Below are positions 33,782-42,102 of a stretch of DNA of 64,000 nucleotides, piece after piece. The stretch spans positions 1 through 64,000 of the forward strand of contig NZ_QUQV01000009.1 of the NCBI RefSeq assembly GCF_003400205.1. The letters are read 5' to 3'. The notes under the pieces are model-generated. The model had not been told where the DNA came from. It worked only from the letters and a program-made list of their open reading frames with translations, and did no database searches. Origin of the DNA: Bacillus sp. HNG (GTDB lineage: Bacteria > Bacillota > Bacilli > Bacillales > Bacillaceae_L). The stretch's first letter is position 1, and each line of letters starts with the position of its first letter. The translations under genes were made by a program, and so were the position numbers.

Positions 33782-34727
33782 ATTTGCGATGCCTCTGTTT
33801 CCATAACAGGAACGGGATTGAACTTAATAGGACGATTAGAATAATGGATAACAATGTAAGAAACACAGTTTCTGTCATAAGGATATCGAGATAGTCTGCA
33901 ATATCCATTTCTTTGGCATAGACCTGATAAGGATTATTAACATTATAAACGATTGGCATTTTCTCCTTGTATTTATTATACGTGTGCCATGTCACGCCTT
34001 TAACAATAAAAATACTGTCCTGATTTTCGGGTTTATACATCATAGAGATGTAATAATCGTTTCTATTGTAAGTTGATGTTCTTCGATCAAACCCATGTTC
34101 CATAATAAGAGCAGTTGTTTCAGCATGATTTTTTCCAAAATATTTTTCATATACATTTTCAATCGCTGATTTTGTATCTGTCGAAAGAAAGAAAAGGAGT
34201 GTTCCAATCAAGCCACCAAATATCAAAAATGAGATAACAAAACCTGCAATTTTATCTAGGCATAAACGACTGGAAATGGTAGCGAACCAGTTCCATATTA
34301 TTTTAATTTTGAAAAGCCAATACAACATATAGCCGATTGGATACAAACTAAAGACGGTTAACAAGATATAAAACCATTTAACTTCCTCTTTCAAAAGGGT
34401 CTCCGTGTAAAATTTTCCGTCTACTTTATAGCCGGGAATCGTATCTCCAACGTCCACCTTTTCAAATAATTCCTGACTGATTATAACCATCGCATCATTA
34501 TGTTTTGTAGGAATACTGCTTTCAGGCAACGTTCCAATTTGAACGGAAAACCTTGGTCCTATCAACAAATCGTTCACGACGAATTTACGCCAAACCCTTT
34601 CTTCAACCTGATTTTGCTCTGCTTTTTCAAGAAAGACCTGATGCTCCTGAACGTTATCATAAATTGTATAAATGATAAATAAAAATGCTGCGAAGGCAAA
34701 TACCTTCGGCCAATTTAGTACATTCAT
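33759..34727 (-). CDS. Multi-pass membrane protein, unknown
   Basis: A 322-residue protein with a helix at 9-23, an outside loop of about 90 residues (RFSVQIGTLPESSIPTKHND), two helices near 118-140, one near 165-185, a second outside domain (AETTALIMEHGFDRRTSTYN, YYISMMYKPENQDSIFIVKG) and a last helix near 285-310. No family recognised. The site AAGGGAG precedes ATG. Monocistronic on the minus strand within a plus-strand cluster of small membrane genes. Confidence 0.65.
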   Translation of the reverse strand: MNVLNWPKVFAFAAFLFIIYTIYDNVQEHQVFLEKAEQNQVEERVWRKFVVNDLLIGPRFSVQIGTLPESSIPTKHNDAMVIISQELFEKVDVGDTIPGYKVDGKFYTETLLKEEVKWFYILLTVFSLYPIGYMLYWLFKIKIIWNWFATISSRLCLDKIAGFVISFLIFGGLIGTLLFFLSTDTKSAIENVYEKYFGKNHAETTALIMEHGFDRRTSTYNRNDYYISMMYKPENQDSIFIVKGVTWHTYNKYKEKMPIVYNVNNPYQVYAKEMDIADYLDILMTETVFLTLLSIILIVLLSSIPFLLWKQRHRKSQKDHPF

Positions 34728-34949
34728 TCATAACTCCCTTAAATTTCCTTTTGTTTCAAGTATATGAAACTATTTTACTGAATAAAAAGGGTCTAAAGTC
34801 ATAGTTCTTTTGTTCTGATTTGGCGACAGATTGAAATGAAATCATTAAGAATGGAAGTGTTGTGTTAGAATTGGTTCAAAATGGAATAAATAACGCAAAT
34901 GTGGGGCTGACGAAGCAAAAAAGCACTGCATCTGGTTTTGAGGTGTGTG

Positions 34950-35192
34950 ATGAGGAAAATATTAATCTTATTCTTGGTGATTGGATTATTAATATCATTT
35001 TTTGGGATCTTACCTTTTGTTTTTGATTATCCGTTTAGTGAAGATGCTAATTCGGGTCCAAGAAACTACTGGGAACTAATAGTAATGATTTCCTATGAGG
35101 GAAAAGGAAAATATTTAGTTGTCGGGGTTTTGTTACTCGTACTAACGATACCAGCTATTTTTAAACAGAAAGGGAAGGAGAGGTCCTCATGA
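34950..35192 (+). CDS. Small two-helix membrane protein, unknown
   Basis: An 80-residue protein: helix ILILFLVIGLLISFFGILPF, a loop with SEDANSGPRNYWELIV, and helix YLVVGVLLLVLTIPAIF with a basic tail. ATG 34950 has gaggtg four bases upstream; the listed start avoids an in-frame GTG inside the site. Its stop overlaps the next start in ATGA. No family recognised. Confidence 0.62.
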   Translation: MRKILILFLVIGLLISFFGILPFVFDYPFSEDANSGPRNYWELIVMISYEGKGKYLVVGVLLLVLTIPAIFKQKGKERSS

Positions 35193-35356
35193 GATGTGGA
35201 GCTAAATGCTTCCTTGTCGAAATAGAGGTAGGCGGGGAAACACAAGTTGAGTCAGTCAACGCAAGGACCCCAGCGGAGGCTCGGAAAAACATCCGGAAAA
35301 AACATGGAACAGAAACTCAAATTCTTGCAGTTAAAGAAGAGAAAAAGAAATTGTAA
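35189..35356 (+). CDS. Small basic soluble protein, 55 residues
   Basis: A 55-residue frame coupled by a 4-bp ATGA overlap to the membrane gene before it, with the site aaggagagg. The protein starts MRCGAKCFLVEIEVGGETQV, continues NARTPAEARKNIRKKHGTET and ends in a Lys-rich tail. The pattern (a beta hairpin, then a helix and a strand QILAVKEE) looks like a small alpha/beta fold. CxxxC at 3-7 might bind metal. No family recognised. Confidence 0.65.
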   Translation: MRCGAKCFLVEIEVGGETQVESVNARTPAEARKNIRKKHGTETQILAVKEEKKKL

Positions 35357-35387
35357 TGATATTGATAAAGTTACCTGGAGGTAGATC

Positions 35388-35738
35388 ATGGGGGAATTGA
35401 TAGAAGGGTTCTTATTTTACATGGTAGTCTTAAGTCCAGCAGTCGTTGGAATACCATTACAAATTAGGGCTACCAAAAAGAGTCAAAGATTAGATAAGTT
35501 TTTTGCAATCAATTGTATGTTAGCATCCGGAGTCCAGATTATCGTCATTATCAGCTATGTGTATTATGTAGCTAACAAAGGCGGGCAGCAAGCTGAAGCG
35601 GTTGGGTGGCTATTAGTTGCCTATGTTCTGTTCTCCATCGTCATCATAGGTCTCAATACATTAATGGTGCTTGTTACTCACTTTATAACAAAGTGGATTC
35701 TGAAAATCAGAGCCAATAAGGTAACAAAGAAGATGTAG
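35388..35738 (+). CDS. Three-helix membrane protein, unknown
   Basis: A 116-residue protein with helices FLFYMVVLSPAVVGIPLQI, FFAINCMLASGVQIIVIISY and WLLVAYVLFSIVIIGLNTLM, ending in a basic tail. The site ctggaggtag precedes ATG. It is probably the third gene of the transcript that starts at 34950. No family recognised. Confidence 0.6.
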   Translation: MGELIEGFLFYMVVLSPAVVGIPLQIRATKKSQRLDKFFAINCMLASGVQIIVIISYVYYVANKGGQQAEAVGWLLVAYVLFSIVIIGLNTLMVLVTHFITKWILKIRANKVTKKM

Positions 35739-35803
35739 TTTACATAAACCTAAAGTTCAGCATTATGCAAAAACGCATAGGAATTGTTAAGAACAACGAA
35801 ACA

Positions 35804-35834
35804 AAAAAGGCATTGCATTTGCAATGCCTTTAAT
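35804..35834. terminator. Bidirectional terminator
   Basis: aaaggcattgca (35807-35818) and tgcaatgccttt (35820-35831) form a perfect stem flanked by A and T residues. It separates converging genes. Confidence 0.88.
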
Positions 35835-35857
35835 ATTGAATCCTTCACATAAATAAG

Positions 35858-36487
35858 TTAACTCTTTTTCGATTCATGTTTAATTTCTTCAATTCTCCAC
35901 TTTTCAGTAGGATCATTTCTGCCCATACCTTTTATTAATACGAACTCGTAATCACCAATATCATTAACGGTGTTATAGGTTAATATGATCTTATCTTTTT
36001 CTGTTCTAACTTTTACAAGTTCAAGTACTGCATTTGGTATCCATTCAACCGACTTACTGTTAAATGCGAAAAGACATGGGCAAGTGAGAGAACTGTCTTG
36101 AGCCATTAAACCAAAACCGTTTTGTAAAGCAATAAACTCACTCGCTTCCTTAAAGGTTTTAGCTTCCTTATAAGATTCAACTAATTTTATCGCTTCAAGA
36201 AAATCCTGATAATGAACAGGTGTTTTTAATGCTTCAACTGCCTCTTCTAGTTTGACAATTTCTTCTGTTAATTGTTTGTTCCCTGTCTCTAAATCATTTG
36301 ATGACCTAGAAAGACTCTCCACTTCCTTTTCTAGGGTATCTATCTGTTCTACTAATTTTTCATTATTATCTTGTAGTTCATGATAATCATCTTTTATCTC
36401 TTGTTCTCTCATAACAGCTAGAATTGTAATAGCTATCAATAAGACAAAACCAGCTAAGACAACATTTTTTCCTCTAAAATTTTTCAA
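35858..36487 (-). CDS. Anchored coiled-coil protein, unknown
   Basis: A 209-residue protein: an N-terminal membrane helix (VVLAGFVLLIAITILAVM), a long coiled coil at about 30-95 (NEKLVEQIDTLEKEVESLSR, KQLTEEIVKLEEAVEALKT) and a C-terminal globular domain of about 110 residues (FKEASEFIALQNGFGLMAQD, KDKIILTYNTVNDIGDYEFV). The start is TTG with GGGGGG upstream. The C-terminal part resembles small extracytoplasmic domains found in Bacillus but no family name is certain. Confidence 0.68.
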   Translation of the reverse strand: MKNFRGKNVVLAGFVLLIAITILAVMREQEIKDDYHELQDNNEKLVEQIDTLEKEVESLSRSSNDLETGNKQLTEEIVKLEEAVEALKTPVHYQDFLEAIKLVESYKEAKTFKEASEFIALQNGFGLMAQDSSLTCPCLFAFNSKSVEWIPNAVLELVKVRTEKDKIILTYNTVNDIGDYEFVLIKGMGRNDPTEKWRIEEIKHESKKS

Positions 36488-36675
36488 TCTAACCCCCCAT
36501 TTCTTATCTATACAACTTATACGATTGGAAACCGATAAGGTGACAAGGTTTTTATAGATTCTGGAGTAAGTTAGCGCGAAGTGTCAAAAATCCAGGTGTA
36601 AAATATGGAAAAACATGCTAATTTAGAGAGAGATACTAGGTGAACTTAATTTAATTAAAAAGGAGAACACTTACT

Positions 36676-37494
36676 TTGAGCCAATACAAAAGAGACCAAT
36701 ACCCACTAAAAGGTAGAAAAGTACTGATTACTGGAGTTAGTCGTCGCCAAGGAATTGGATATGCGATTGCCAGTCAAGTAGCAGCATGGGGAGCATCTGT
36801 GATTATTCATCATTTTCAGCCTCATGATAAAGAACAATTCTGGGGAGCGGATGATTTAGATGAAGTAATCAAAGGGATTAAAGCTGAACTAATAGATGGT
36901 GCATTCCTTTATGATGTAAGCGGAGACTTTTTAAACCCTGAAGAACCACAAAGGGTGATGGATGAAATCAGGAGGACTTGTGGTCATCTGGATGCACTTG
37001 TTTGTAACCATGCAATGAGTGGAAGTGATGGTGCACTTGGTGAACTAACAGTTGAAATGTTGGATAAACATTGGGCAGTTAATGCACGATCATCTATTTT
37101 ACTGGCACAATCTTTTGCGAAACAACATGATCCTACTTTAGGTAGAGGTAGAATCATTTTCATGAGCTCGGGTCAAAGGTTAGGGCCAATGCAAGGAGAA
37201 ATTGCCTATGCTGCATCTAAGGGAGCGCTCGCTGACCTTACGTTAACAATATCAGATCAATTGGCTGATCAAAACATAACCGTCAATACCGTGAACCCGG
37301 GACCTGTAGATACGGGGTATATGACCAAGGAACTGTGGGAAAATCTGAAACCAATGTTTCCATTTGGGCGAATGGGACAACCTGAAGATCCAGCACGACT
37401 TATTGCCTGGTTATTAACAGAAGAAGCGTCGTGGATTACTGGGCAAATCATTAATACAGAAGGTGGATTTGGACGTTGGCGTCCGCATTCCTAA
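36676..37494 (+). CDS. SDR family oxidoreductase
   Basis: A 272-residue short-chain dehydrogenase: cofactor segment VLITGVSRRQGIGYAIAS at about 15-32, NHAMSG where the NNAG motif normally lies, Ser in FMSSGQR, and Tyr-x3-Lys in AYAASKGALADL. The C terminus (ITGQIINTEGGFGRW) fits the FabG-like group. The start is TTG with aaggagaa upstream. The NHAMSG variation and RRQGIG insert place it among SDRs often annotated 3-ketoacyl-ACP reductase. The substrate is unknown. Confidence 0.85.
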   Translation: MSQYKRDQYPLKGRKVLITGVSRRQGIGYAIASQVAAWGASVIIHHFQPHDKEQFWGADDLDEVIKGIKAELIDGAFLYDVSGDFLNPEEPQRVMDEIRRTCGHLDALVCNHAMSGSDGALGELTVEMLDKHWAVNARSSILLAQSFAKQHDPTLGRGRIIFMSSGQRLGPMQGEIAYAASKGALADLTLTISDQLADQNITVNTVNPGPVDTGYMTKELWENLKPMFPFGRMGQPEDPARLIAWLLTEEASWITGQIINTEGGFGRWRPHS

Positions 37495-37548
37495 AATATA
37501 ATCGTCTAATTAAAAAGTAGACTCATGGAACCACAGGAGGACCTTTTT

Positions 37549-38433
37549 ATGAGAATACCATTAATATTTAACGGAGTCGCTGTAATTCTTTTATACATAA
37601 CCTTATGGGTTCTTTATTATTTTGATTTTATAAATGCCTTTTGGTTAATTGGGGTCTTATTAGTCGAACTCCTTTTTCTTTTAATTTTGTTAATCCTTTT
37701 TCGAAATAAGAAATCCGATTCAATGATCATTCAAATCACAGTAGTTTTCTTAATATGTATTTTCGTTTTTGATTGGAAATTAGTAAACTATGAATCCCTT
37801 ACCTATCGTGTCAGCTTAGAGGCGGATCCTATTGAAGTGGTTAACCAGTCTGGTATACATTTAATGGTTGTTAAATCATTTGATATTGATTACCTACAAG
37901 ATGAGGAACTCATCGCTGAAATTTTTATAAATGAAAAGCAAGAAGTCATTAATTTGCAAAAAATCAATAATGAGAGTCGCTATAAAAGTAAAAATGTACA
38001 GCTTTTGAATTGGTTAATGAATAGGGATAATGATTTTTCAGTAATGAGGAAAAACGTACAAAAATATCTCTCAGGGGACACCGAAAGTATTGATCGTTTT
38101 TTAAAGCGGGATGATATTTCAGGTGATAGTGTCGGGTTAGGGTTGGCGATATCCGCAAAAATTGCAGAAGGAAAGTTAAAAAACAACAACACAATTGGTA
38201 TAACAGGTGCACTGGATGCAACAGGAAATGTTTTACCGATTGGAATGGTTGAAGAGAAGATAAGGATTGCAGAGAATGAATCATATCCCTTTATCATTGT
38301 TCCTAGCGGAAATGCTAAAGAAGCTAGGGAAGTTAAACAATCCATGAATCTGAAAATCGAAATATTTGATGTGAACCATATTGACCAAGCATTCTCGCTT
38401 ATAAAAAGGCTAAATACGGAAAGTAAAAACTAG
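37549..38433 (+). CDS. Membrane-anchored Lon-like (S16) protease
   Basis: A 294-residue protein with three membrane helices in residues 1-80 (IPLIFNGVAVILLYITLWVL, WLIGVLLVELLFLLILLILF, IQITVVFLICIFVF), a linker, and a C-terminal Lon proteolytic domain. The catalytic Ser is S194 in SGDSVGLGLAIS and the Lys is K237 in MVEEKIRIAE; their 43-residue spacing equals that of S679 and K722 in E. coli Lon. ALDATGNVLPIG is the usual strand before Lys. There is no AAA+ or PDZ domain. ATG 37549 follows caggagg; the earlier frame start at 37525 does not. Confidence 0.85.
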   Translation: MRIPLIFNGVAVILLYITLWVLYYFDFINAFWLIGVLLVELLFLLILLILFRNKKSDSMIIQITVVFLICIFVFDWKLVNYESLTYRVSLEADPIEVVNQSGIHLMVVKSFDIDYLQDEELIAEIFINEKQEVINLQKINNESRYKSKNVQLLNWLMNRDNDFSVMRKNVQKYLSGDTESIDRFLKRDDISGDSVGLGLAISAKIAEGKLKNNNTIGITGALDATGNVLPIGMVEEKIRIAENESYPFIIVPSGNAKEAREVKQSMNLKIEIFDVNHIDQAFSLIKRLNTESKN

Positions 38434-38513
38434 AGCCTTCTTTATAGCACTTTGATAATGATTGTTTTAGGAATATTAAATAACGAATAAGCGTTTGTAG
38501 ATTGGAGGTAATT

Positions 38514-38801
38514 ATGGCATTCCTATTTTGGCCATTTATGATTGGTTCCCTTATTCTATCCATTTTTGCGATACGGTTAAAAAAGCCATCGTTGCTTGTG
38601 ATTTCTTCCATTTTAATATTACCAATGGCACTATATCTAGCAGCCACACCACGGTTTGAAATCTGGGGGCTCATCTTTCCATTGTTTTATGTAGGAGCTG
38701 CAGTATCCCTTGCCAAAAGAATAAAATGGTTATCCATCTTGCTGATTGCACCAAATTTCATCTTAATTGGTTGGATCGGTTTTTCTGTAATGAATCAATA
38801 G
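38514..38801 (+). CDS. Small four-helix membrane protein, unknown
   Basis: A 95-residue, almost wholly hydrophobic protein (FLFWPFMIGSLILSIFAIRL, LLVISSILILPMALYLAA, WGLIFPLFYVGAAVSL, WLSILLIAPNFILIGWI). ATG 38514 follows ttggaggta. It is followed at 21 bp by a VOC-like gene and then an anchored protein, so these three form a likely operon. No family recognised. Confidence 0.6.
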   Translation: MAFLFWPFMIGSLILSIFAIRLKKPSLLVISSILILPMALYLAATPRFEIWGLIFPLFYVGAAVSLAKRIKWLSILLIAPNFILIGWIGFSVMNQ

Positions 38802-38822
38802 TATGAAAGGAGTGTTATATTC

Positions 38823-39500
38823 ATGGATATAAAGTTAGTCATTTTACAAACAGATCGAATCAATGAAATGAAGAAGTTCTATGTGGACCGTTTTGGATTT
38901 CCTTTACTAAAAGAGGACACAAAAAGTTTTCGCATTGCTGTCGGTTCCAGTGAGTTAGAATTTACATCGGAGAAAGTCAAAGGAAATCCCTATTACCACT
39001 TTGCATTTAATATTCCTTCGAACCAATTTCATGAAGCGAAGTTATGGGTAAAAGAAAGAGTCGAATTAAATGTCGAAGATGGAGAGGATGAAGCCTATTT
39101 TTCCTTCTTCTCCGCACATGCTTTATATTTCTATGACCCTGCTGGGAATATTGTCGAGTTTATTTCTAGAAATACTTCCGAAGAGAGAACAAAGCCATTC
39201 TCGATCGAAAATGTGTTAAATATTAGTGAAATCGGTCTAACTGTAGATGATACTGTAGGTGTTGGAAATAAGTTGATTGAGATCGGTATACATGAGCGAA
39301 ACAACGAATCATTGAGCCAAACATCGCTTAATTTCATGGGAGAGAAAACTAAAGGAGTATTCATTATCCTTAATCAGCCAGGGAGAAGATGGATTTTCTC
39401 TGATAAGAAATCAACTGTCTATCCTATTAAAATTCGTACAGATGACGATAGTAGAATTACGGTTAATTCCGATAATCTAGTAGAAATATATAAGGGTTGA
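38823..39500 (+). CDS. Two-module VOC family protein
   Basis: A 225-residue protein with a VOC/glyoxalase-type first module (KLVILQTDRINEMKKFYVDR, YYHFAFNIPSNQF, FYDPAGNIVEFISR, where the last Glu is a usual metal ligand) and a shorter second module (NISEIGLTVDDTVGVGNKLI, TKGVFIILNQPGRRWIFS). It resembles the ring-cleaving dioxygenase-like proteins seen in Bacillaceae. The site aaaggag precedes ATG. The substrate is unknown. Confidence 0.78.
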   Translation: MDIKLVILQTDRINEMKKFYVDRFGFPLLKEDTKSFRIAVGSSELEFTSEKVKGNPYYHFAFNIPSNQFHEAKLWVKERVELNVEDGEDEAYFSFFSAHALYFYDPAGNIVEFISRNTSEERTKPFSIENVLNISEIGLTVDDTVGVGNKLIEIGIHERNNESLSQTSLNFMGEKTKGVFIILNQPGRRWIFSDKKSTVYPIKIRTDDDSRITVNSDNLVEIYKG

Positions 39501-39506
39501 TGGAAG

Positions 39507-40019
39507 ATGAGTAAAAAAGGAAAGTTAATTTTTCGCATTTCTATTGCGTTAAATATTATCCTAATTGCTGTTGTTGCGTGGAATTATATGAAAATGAATT
39601 TCGTAATGGACCAGGTAGTTCTGACAGAGGTTCAAATTAACCTTGTAGAATTAGAAGGTTTAATCAAATATCAAATGGAAGACAATTGGTCTAACCCTAA
39701 TGTAGTTACAGCTGAGTTAAGGGATATCTTGGATGGAATTTCGCTTGGCATAACAACAGGGGAACAATTGGGAACCATTTCAGAAAGGGATAAGGTCATT
39801 CTGACCAAATTATATCACCGACTATACCAATACCCTACAGATGAATTATATCGTCTCGCAACTGTTACCGAGATTGATCAAAAGAACTTTGAAGAATTGC
39901 GTGAAATCCTCCGAGATGCAGGATTTGGGTTGAATCTTCAGGTTGGGGTTGAGTTTGAATACTTTATCGAAAAAGCGGAAAAACTGGAGAAAAATATTGA
40001 AGTACCTTTAAATAACTAG
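39507..40019 (+). CDS. Anchored helical protein, unknown
   Basis: A 170-residue protein with one N-terminal membrane helix (FRISIALNIILIAVVAWNYM) and a mostly helical outside part (TEVQINLVELEGLIKYQMED, ISERDKVILTKLYHRLYQYP, NFEELREILRDAGFGLNLQV). It lies 6 bp after the VOC gene, so they are in one operon. No family recognised. Confidence 0.6.
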   Translation: MSKKGKLIFRISIALNIILIAVVAWNYMKMNFVMDQVVLTEVQINLVELEGLIKYQMEDNWSNPNVVTAELRDILDGISLGITTGEQLGTISERDKVILTKLYHRLYQYPTDELYRLATVTEIDQKNFEELREILRDAGFGLNLQVGVEFEYFIEKAEKLEKNIEVPLNN

Positions 40020-40052
40020 GTATTAAGTAATGATGTAGAGAGGAGGATTGTT

Positions 40053-40601
40053 ATGATTTATATTGCTCTGTTACGGGGGATTAATGTTGGTGGAAAAAAT
40101 AAAATAGATATGAAGTTGCTTAAACAATCTTTTGAACGAGTCGGAATGAATGACGTGGTGACATATATCAATACAGGTAATATTATTTTTACACACAAAG
40201 GCAAATCAAAAATAGAACTTTCACGTCTTTTGGAGGAAGCGATACATCATGATTTTGGATTGCAAATTAAAGTAGTCGTTCGTAGTCTGGATGATGTCAC
40301 AGGAATCATTCACGCAATACCTGACTCGTGGAAAAATGACAAAGATATGAAAAGTGATGTCATGTTTTTATGGGATGAAATTGATGATGAATCTGTCCTG
40401 GAGAATTTGCTCATCAAGCCAACCATTGACACGGTGATTTATGTCCCAGGTGCAATTCTATGGTCCGTTGACAAGAAAAATGTAACCAAAAGCGGAATGA
40501 CAAAGATCATTGGAACTAAGATATACAAACAAATTACGGTAAGAAACGTCAATACAGCCCGCAAGATATATGAATTAATGCAGGCTAATAATGGGGAGTA
40601 A
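40053..40601 (+). CDS. DUF1697 family protein
   Basis: A 182-residue protein with clear DUF1697 features: the start YIALLRGINVGGKNKIDMKL, TYINTGNIIFT, and the ending MTKIIGTKIYKQITVRNVNT. DUF1697 proteins are widespread and uncharacterised. The site agaggagg precedes ATG. Confidence 0.9.
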   Translation: MIYIALLRGINVGGKNKIDMKLLKQSFERVGMNDVVTYINTGNIIFTHKGKSKIELSRLLEEAIHHDFGLQIKVVVRSLDDVTGIIHAIPDSWKNDKDMKSDVMFLWDEIDDESVLENLLIKPTIDTVIYVPGAILWSVDKKNVTKSGMTKIIGTKIYKQITVRNVNTARKIYELMQANNGE

Positions 40602-40704
40602 TCGAAACGAAGAAGAGTTATTGAATGACAAAGAAACTGTATTTTTTACTACATAAAGGGAAATTTAATTGTAGCGTTTATTATTGTTAAAATTGAGGGA
40701 TAAA

Positions 40705-41259
40705 ATGAATTACATTTGGGAAGCTTTAGCAATCTTATTTACTGGTTTTTGCTTATTTCGGATTGCAGGTAAAAAAACTGTGGCTGAAATGACAGCATTG
40801 GAAACGATAACTATTTTGGCAATGGCCTCAACTATAGGTCACGCTATTTCAGAGAATGACTTAGTAAAAACAATCTTTGCCTTATGTGCCCTTGTAACTC
40901 TTCTAATGTTTATCCAGTTTTTAGCTATTAAATTTAATATCATTGAAAAGTTATTTATAGGGAAGCCAACCACGGTTATTCAGGATGGGATCATTATAAC
41001 CAACAATCTTAAAAAGCTACGCATGACTAGTGAACAGCTGGAAGCAATGATACGGCAAAAAGGAATTTCTTCGGTCACCGATGTTAAAACTGCTTCGGTT
41101 GAGATTACTGGGCAACTTGGGTATGAATTAATCAAAAACGCTAAGCCAGTAACTCACGGAGAATTAGAGAAAATGTTAAACCAACTGCAATCGAATATAC
41201 TCCAACAGATTTCTGGTCATGACCAGCCCATCCAGAACGACAAAAAAATAAATGATTAG
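40705..41259 (+). CDS. YetF-like DUF421 membrane protein
   Basis: A 184-residue protein with membrane helices in residues 1-75 (NYIWEALAILFTGFCLFRIA, TIFALCALVTLLMFIQFLAI) and the DUF421 soluble domain after them (GKPTTVIQDGIIITNNLKKL, MTSEQLEAMIRQKGISSVTD). The family includes B. subtilis YetF, YrbG and YkjA, of unclear role in the spore or membrane. ATG 40705 follows ttgaggg; the in-frame TTG at 40684 has no site. Confidence 0.85.
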   Translation: MNYIWEALAILFTGFCLFRIAGKKTVAEMTALETITILAMASTIGHAISENDLVKTIFALCALVTLLMFIQFLAIKFNIIEKLFIGKPTTVIQDGIIITNNLKKLRMTSEQLEAMIRQKGISSVTDVKTASVEITGQLGYELIKNAKPVTHGELEKMLNQLQSNILQQISGHDQPIQNDKKIND

Positions 41260-41334
41260 TGTTATTTTTGTTATTTTTGTGCCATCATATCTGCCTGAAA
41301 TCAGTTAACACTTTAAACGTAGTGAAAAAAACTC

Positions 41335-41383
41335 TTGACTATAGGAAAAAAATTTTGGTAAAGTTACAAACAGACCGGTTGGT
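41335..41383 (+). promoter_or_regulatory. Promoter and operator of the TetR gene
   Basis: TTGACT (41335-41340) and TAAAGT 18 bp later form a plausible promoter. AAACAGACCGGTTGGT (41368-41383) directly downstream shares AAACAGACCG with the palindrome before the MFS gene at 42060, so it is probably an operator for the same TetR protein. Confidence 0.5.
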
Positions 41384-41405
41384 ATGGTGGGGGTGTGCTA
41401 CGGGA

Positions 41406-41972
41406 ATGGATACAAAAACGCGAATTATTGAGATCGCGACAAAGCTTTTCCAACAAAAAGGATATATAGGTGTAGGCTTAAGTGAAATTTTAAAAGCATG
41501 CAATATTTCAAAAGGGTCTTTATATCATCACTTTCCGAATGGAAAAGAAGAATTACTTATTGCTTGTCTGGAATCCTTGAATGAAGTGATTACACAGGAT
41601 ATAGAAAACATATTTAATCAGTACCCGAATACTAAAGAAGCTATAAATGCTATGATCAATCAATTAATCGTTCATTTTGAAACGGAAGGAACAATTGCTG
41701 GATATACGTTTAGCAGCATTGTTAGTGAAATGGCTTCACTTAGCGAACCAGTCCGTCATGCTTGTTCTCTTTTATATGCAAAAATGCAGAGTATCTATAC
41801 AAACAAGTTAGAAGCGGATGGATTTTCGAAAGAATTAGCTGAATCACTTGCTCTTACCATGGTAGCCACTGTCGAGGGTGGAATGATGCTTTGTTTAACA
41901 CAAAAATCAAGTTCTCCACTCAAAACAATTTCCCAAGTACTACAAAATTTATTACAGGCGTTTCATAAGTGA
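41406..41972 (+). CDS. TetR/AcrR family regulator (LmrA/YxaF-like)
   Basis: A 188-residue regulator with helix-turn-helix VGLSEILKACNISKGSLYHH after TRIIEIATKLFQQKGY, the layout of the QacR/LmrA/YxaF branch. The C-terminal domain resembles that branch (VSEMASLSEPVRHACSLLYA). The frame is open upstream to 41259, but the family start and a G-rich site point to ATG 41406. It is followed by a DHA2-type efflux gene, so it should repress that gene, as LmrA represses lmrB in B. subtilis. Operator candidates lie before both genes. Confidence 0.85.
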   Translation: MDTKTRIIEIATKLFQQKGYIGVGLSEILKACNISKGSLYHHFPNGKEELLIACLESLNEVITQDIENIFNQYPNTKEAINAMINQLIVHFETEGTIAGYTFSSIVSEMASLSEPVRHACSLLYAKMQSIYTNKLEADGFSKELAESLALTMVATVEGGMMLCLTQKSSSPLKTISQVLQNLLQAFHK

Positions 41973-42059
41973 ATAATATGGTTTTTGAAAAAACGGCTAA
42001 TTCCCATTTTTCATGAGCAAAGCTCAGAAGAAGTGGGGATTGGCCTTTATTATGCAAAA

Positions 42060-42078
42060 AAACAGACCGAAATCGGTC
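42060..42078. promoter_or_regulatory. Palindromic operator before the efflux gene
   Basis: GACCGAAATCGGTC (42065-42078) is a perfect inverted repeat with 6-bp arms, preceded by AAACA. The same AAACAGACCG word precedes the TetR gene at 41368. It lies 25 bp before the efflux gene start. Confidence 0.6.
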
Positions 42079-42102
42079 AGGACAAAGAAAAAGGAGATTT
42101 TT

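Noticed and set aside
42013-42102. Upstream ATG of the efflux transporter
   Set aside because: It precedes the operator palindrome and lacks a site; a strong aaaaggaga precedes the ATG at 42103 and gives the family N terminus.
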